A stretch of 64,000 bases of DNA. It comes from Osedax fenrisi (Eukaryota; Annelida; Polychaeta; Sabellida; Siboglinidae). The notes under the pieces were generated by a model. It had not been told where the DNA came from, did not search any database, and was given only the letters and a program-made list of their open reading frames with translations. The position numbers and the translations under genes are program-made. The stretch's first letter is position 1, and each line of letters starts with the position of its first letter. The stretch spans positions 2,697,435 to 2,761,434 of the forward strand of contig OZ025244.1 of the NCBI GenBank assembly GCA_964019155.1, in the 5' to 3' direction. Below are positions 58,893-64,000 of the stretch, piece by piece.

Positions 58893-60417
58893 CAGGGACA
58901 GGCTCTTAGCCACGGGGGGGGTCTGCGGGGGCAAGGCCCCCCCCAGATATTTGCTAGGCCCCCACAACTTTTTCACACATTAAGTTTTTTTATATAGTAT
59001 TTATTAGTTATTCAAAAAATTTAAAATTACATTTTTATGATATAATTTTATATATATACATATGTATATATATTATATTTATTTATTAGAATGTCTGTCT
59101 TTTAGGGTTATACATAGACATTAGACTATAATGATTAGAGTCGGGATCCAATTCAGTATTCATGGTTTTATATAATATTTTCTACAATTATTGTCAATTA
59201 TAATATTATAAATTTAATATTTAAAATAAATGTAATTTAATTAATTAATAGTTACCCTATCATGAGCAAACAACAACAACTATTTGGTTTTCTAGCTAAA
59301 ACAGAAGAAGATAAAGTAATAGATCCTAGAATAGCAGCATCAGAAATATCAAATATCCAACCAAACCCAAATCCAAACAATAGCACTAAAAAATATGAAC
59401 AATTAAATATTAATTATCGTCCATCTGATCTCGGAGATGTTTGTCCTAAACGTATTAATACATGTGGTAGAGCACCCGGAACATCTTTTGGACATCAAAT
59501 TAGAAGATTTACCGATAATATGTATTCGGGAAGAAATTGGATAGAATATTCATTCGAACGAGACGCGGTATTTTGGTATCCATGCAACAAATTTTCTTCA
59601 AACAATCATGGTAAGTAATTGTATATATTTTATATATATAATATATACAATTAAAAATATATAATATATCACACAAAATAACTTATTCTTATATATACTT
59701 TATATATTTTAATGCAAAGAATTAAATATAATTTATATTATGACTGTATTGATTATTAAAATGGATTAATTTGTTTGCACCTTTTTTATCATAACTTTTG
59801 TTTAAATACAAATTTGAAAAAACCATAATATGATTTGTATTATTTAATTTAATAAGATTTCCAGTAATAAAATGTGTATTATATTAACATCTATATAAAA
59901 TATATAATGCTCATGTATATTAAATACAACTTACAGAGCACCTGCAACTGATTTTAAATCCCTGATATATAATTACTGAAAAGTAATAATACAAGCTATT
60001 TATTTACGACTTACTCCTTTAACCATTATATATAGTGGAATAATAATTATTATAAGTATTATAGTTATTATAATAATATTAATTTAATAACATTTTTAAA
60101 TTAAATTAAATTGTTATATTATAATAATCTAGACATTTGAAAAAGTAAACCTTTTTAATTGTTATGAATATACAAGGTAGTGAACATTTAACATTCTCGT
60201 GAAACAAATATTTAATATTTTATCTTCTTGAGAACATAATATTCAATATTTGACCTTCTTGTGAAACAAATATTTAATATGTTATCTTCTTGAGAACATA
60301 ATATTCAATATTTGACCTTATCGTGAAATAAATATTTAATATTTATCTTCTTGAGAACATAATATTCAATATTTGACCTTCTCGTGAAACAAATTTTATC
60401 TTCTTGAGAACATAATA

Positions 60418-60466
<49 letters not shown>

Positions 60467-62495
60467 ATTTATATCCATTTGTAGATGAAACTACTTTCAC
60501 ATTAAGTGGTTACAACGATTGGAAGTCTGCAATGGAAAAAAGCAAAGGATTTGCAAAACATGCTGCAAGTTCTATTCATCTAAGTACAAATTTAGCATGG
60601 AATGACTATACAATTAGAATTAAAAACAATACACTCTTACCAAATATAATTAATATTAGAATGGTAGAAGAAAATATATATTACGTTAAATCAATAATTA
60701 AGGCTATAAAATGCACTATCATTAATGAATTACCTTTCAGGGGTGATGATCAAAATGGAGGATTTCTTAATAATATACTTATTTATACTAAAGAAATAGT
60801 TCCAAAGTTCGCCCAAATAGCTAATAGAATACCTGTAAATGCTAAATATACATCTCCAACTATACAAAATGAAATAATTACTATTATTCATAATATATTA
60901 GAAGAAACTATTATTAAAGAAATTAATGAGTCCAAGTATTTTATTATTAAATGTGACGAAACTAAGGACAAATCTCATGTAGAATTGTTATCTATTGTAA
61001 TAATGTAAATATAATATAATATTATTAATATATATTAACATATTATTATTAACATATAATTTTTTAAGGTATTTGGATTGTAACTGCGATGCAAAAGAAG
61101 TTTTATTGGGATTCTTTGAGCTAACTGCATTAAATTCTGAATATATAACCGAGAAGATAATGAACAAAATAGCTCCTTTAGATAACAATCGTTTGATCGG
61201 GCAGTATTATGATGGGGCAAGAGTGATGTCTGGCACCAAGAGTGGTGTTCAAAAACGAATAAATACTATTTTAAAAAGAAACGTTCCTTATATACATTGC
61301 TATATTCATAAATTACATTTAATAGTAGTCGATGTGTGTAAAAACTTTGATTCAATTAAAATATTTGTTGACACATCTCGAGCTTTACAGTCATTTTTTA
61401 GTAGACTTGTAGTTTCTCAATTCTACAAGCAAATTGAGAATACACATCCTATACCAAAACTATTAGAAATAAGGTGGATTGGACATTATAACATTACGAA
61501 GGCAATACTTGAAAATTATAAAGAGATACAGGAAACTTTGGATTATTTTACCCATTGTAAAGATATTGATATAAAATTAAAAGCTATTGGATTGAAAAGT
61601 TTAACAACAAATGAACAATTTGTTTTAGCAGGTTAATATACATATTATAAAAAAATATATATATATATTTGTATTTATATTTTAATATTAGTATATATAT
61701 TATTATATTTATATAGTATTTAGTATAAATATTTTCTCAAAATATTTTTAATTTCATAATTTTAGGTTTTGAAATGTATGGAATATTAGGAATATTTATG
61801 CCCGTAGAAAAGCAACTACAAGAACGAAAAATAAGTTTAGTAGATGGAGATGAATTAATAAGATTGATGATAAATGAAGTAAAAGGAAAAAGAAACAAAA
61901 ATACATACATTGAAATTGAAAAAAAAAGTCAAATAGCTTTTAGTTGGTGAAGAACCAAGTACAAAAAGAATAAGAAAATCTATCCAATTTAATGATTATA
62001 TTAGATATGACCGAGCCATTAAAGAAGTAAATAACAGAGAAAACTACTATGCTTACTATGAGATCATTGATATGATCGTTGCTGAAAGTGAAAGGAGGTT
62101 CAGTGATAATACGGAATTACTATATTCATTAAAGTCTTTACAAACAAATAGTAAATCATTTTTAGATATACATAGTTTACATCCATTAATAGCTGACAAT
62201 ATAGATAAAAGTTGTTTATTAAAAGAAATCAATTTATTTAAGAATTTAGTAAAAGATAAATCACACGATTCGATAAGTGATACATTAAAATTTCTTATGG
62301 ATTATAAGTGCGTATTTTCTAATATATATACAATTAAGGAAGTTGCAAATACGTTGGGAGTTTCAACAGCAAGTTGCGAGGCTAGTTTCTCAACGATTGA
62401 AAGGATAATGGTACCATATAGGTAATATATATTATGTTGAAATTATTAATATTAATATTAACTTTCTTATTTTTAGACGATCTATGGGGCATATT
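58893..62495 (+). mobile_element. hAT element with ZMYM1-like spliced transposase gene
   Basis: The left end is CAGGGACAGGCTCTTAGCCA followed by G and C runs. The transposase gene has exons 59262-59610, 60485-61004, 61069-61631, 61766-62421 and from 62477, all GT-AG with matching phases. Exon 1 carries a TTF-type zinc finger ending AVFWYPCNKF. Exon 2 ends with the first catalytic Asp in IIKCDETKD; exon 3 has the second Asp in YYDGARVMSG and the conserved IRWIGHYN; exon 4 ends with the C-terminal CEASFSTIERIMVPYR. One base is lost or gained in an A run near 61920, so a stop follows after FSW. The gene breaks off in exon 5 where integrase sequence begins; no right end is seen. Inactive as read, but only lightly damaged. 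Confidence 0.85.
60175..60420. repeat. four tandem copies of a roughly 62-base unit in hAT intron 1
   Basis: Units contain TTATCTTCTTGAGAACATAA followed by TATTCAATATTTGACCTTCT and GTGAAACAAATATTTAATAT. They are followed by (TA)n at 60420-60462, just before the exon-2 acceptor. Confidence 0.8.
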
Positions 62496-63058
62496 CGCAA
62501 ATGGACAATGGACCACAATTCTCAGCAGCATCTTTCAGTCAGTTCTTCAAAAGCTGGGAGTTCCACCATAATACAAGTTCACCGCAATATCCACAAAGAA
62601 ATGGATTCATCAAGCGACAAATACAGACGGTAAAGAGAATCTTAACGAAAACCGATGACCCAGAAAAATCACTATTACTTTGGAGAGCCACACCATTAGA
62701 AAAGAACCACCTTCCCCGGCCGAATTACTCTACGGCAGAATCATCAAGACCATTCTCCCGAAACATCAAGAATATAGAAATACCACTCAAGATCAACTAC
62801 TCAACGACTGCCAAATAAAAGCAGTCAAGATATATAACACAACAACACGAAGAAATACTCAAGACCTTAACGACAGATAGAATATATTCATCAGAAACCC
62901 CATAACCAGCACGTGGAGCCCTGGAACGATCCTCCAGAAACACACGTCTCTAAATTCATACCTGGTAGATTCCGAACAACACTCGACAGTCTGGCGAAAC
63001 CTGACAGACATCCGCAGATACAACGTCGCCACTCGAGAATCACCCAGCATCACCCCGC
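62496..63058 (+). pseudogene. Ty3-type retrotransposon integrase, C-terminal fragment
   Basis: Begins with the second catalytic Asp motif DNGPQF, then TSSPQYPQRNGF. About 60 residues later a frameshift leads to PSPAELLYGR, and then, past a stop codon at about 62878, to NPITSTWSPGTI and SYLVD, the C-terminal domain that ends Ty3-type integrases. Protease, reverse transcriptase, RNase H and the first half of the integrase are absent. Dead fragment. Confidence 0.8.
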
Positions 63059-63184
63059 CCCCCTTCGCATACGAGCGACCATCACATCATAGGCGTCCCA
63101 CCCAATCGCCTTGACCTATGACATGCAACAGCACATCACCCAAACTATGTATCCCTCACGAAAAAACACAGTCCTGAGGTTGAT

Positions 63185-63420
63185 TATTATTATACTTACA
63201 TAGGTGTCGCTATGACAACCTAGCATGTTCCCTCCATGGCAAAAGCCCTGACTTTAATTAACAAACGGGGATATTGTATTGTTATTTATTGTCATTGATC
63301 ATGACCTACAACCCTTGGCACATTTCAACTTAACTTCCTCTTGTAAATAAATATATACATAGTCAGTCGTGTTTTAATTAATATATCAGATCTAGAACAT
63401 AAACCTATAACATAGCCATT
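63185..63420 (+). repeat. candidate LTR of the Ty3-type element
   Basis: It lies about 130 bases after the integrase end, where the 3' LTR would be expected. It contains ATAGGTGTCGCTATGACAAC and an AATAAATATATAC poly(A)-like site. There is no second LTR in the window to compare, so borders are guesses. Confidence 0.3.
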
Positions 63421-63589
63421 CTTTCGCATCCAGATCGATACCTCGATAGTTAGAATAATAAACTAACATAACAATAGATAGTAAAATAAAAAATAGTATA
63501 TCTAAAGAAAATTGGTATCTAATAATTAACCTTATAAATAAACAGAAAATTAAATAATCTCCAAATTATATAATAAATTCATTAATGAT

Positions 63590-64000
63590 AAACAAATAAC
63601 AAATTCATTTAACTCTTATTTTATAAATACAAGTCAATCCATAAATAAACAATTCACATCTCCCATCAATAACCTCAACCCAATGAACATTACACCAATA
63701 TCTAATTCAATATATCTTCATCCCATATAATAGACTAATACAATTCATACAAAATAATAACATAATAAATACTACCCAATATGGTTTCCTTAAAAAACAT
63801 AATACCACTCAAGTTACACTAATTATTTGTAACCATATAAGGAAAATAAAAAATAAAATAAAGCAATAAATACCTTATTTTTAGATTTAAGTAAAACCTT
63901 TGATACATTGACCATTCTATTATAATTAGCAAATTAGATAAATATGGAATTAGAGGCATTCCTCTTAAACTGATAAAAAACTATTTACATAATGGAACTC
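63590..64000 (+). mobile_element. degenerate LINE, linker and start of reverse transcriptase
   Basis: Broken + frames show FNSYFINTSQSINKQF and NLNPMNITPISNSIY (the linker before reverse transcriptase), NQYGFLKKHNTTQ, DLSKTFDT (reading around stops) and KLDKYGIRGIPLKLIKNYL, the early reverse-transcriptase blocks of LINEs. Stops and slips mark it as dead. It continues past the window edge. Confidence 0.75.

Overview
The window is nuclear DNA of an intron-rich invertebrate animal. It is about three-quarters A+T and packed with very long simple repeats. The genes are animal housekeeping genes split by GT-AG introns, and the mobile elements (CR1/L2-like LINEs, hAT, a Ty3-type LTR element, MITEs) are typical of metazoans. 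The species cannot be named from the sequence. None of the five genes appears as one long open frame. Each was found by linking short exons whose reading phases match, and most long open frames in the window are repeats or antisense shadows.

Layout. (1) 1203-3318, +: last two exons of a group XV phospholipase A2 / LCAT-like gene. (2) 3987-23900, -: apparently complete cyclin E gene, 10 coding exons, about 574 aa, ending in a Cdc4/FBXW7-type phosphodegron. (3) 25387-40278, +: complete 7-exon BtpA-family TIM-barrel gene, 273 aa, head-to-head with cyclin E. (4) 40796-53313, -: last five exons of mitochondrial leucyl-tRNA synthetase, tail-to-tail with the BtpA gene. (5) 54247-58890, +: a decayed MDC1-like FHA gene, broken by frameshifts and a 5'-truncated LINE. 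Right of 53.8 kb lies a graveyard of mobile elements: a gag remnant, two hAT transposase genes, a Ty3-type integrase end and another LINE. Transcription of genes 1-4 alternates: convergent, divergent, convergent.

The most unusual architecture is in the introns. Three (CTA)n arrays of about 310-810 bp lie in cyclin E and BtpA introns, and all read CTA on the transcript strand. One makes up nearly the whole last cyclin E intron. Three other tandem arrays directly abut a real splice site and carry copies of a similar splice signal in each unit. Several MITEs have perfect target-site duplications or long inverted ends. I saw no tRNA, rRNA or CRISPR, and no bacterial-type gene organisation.
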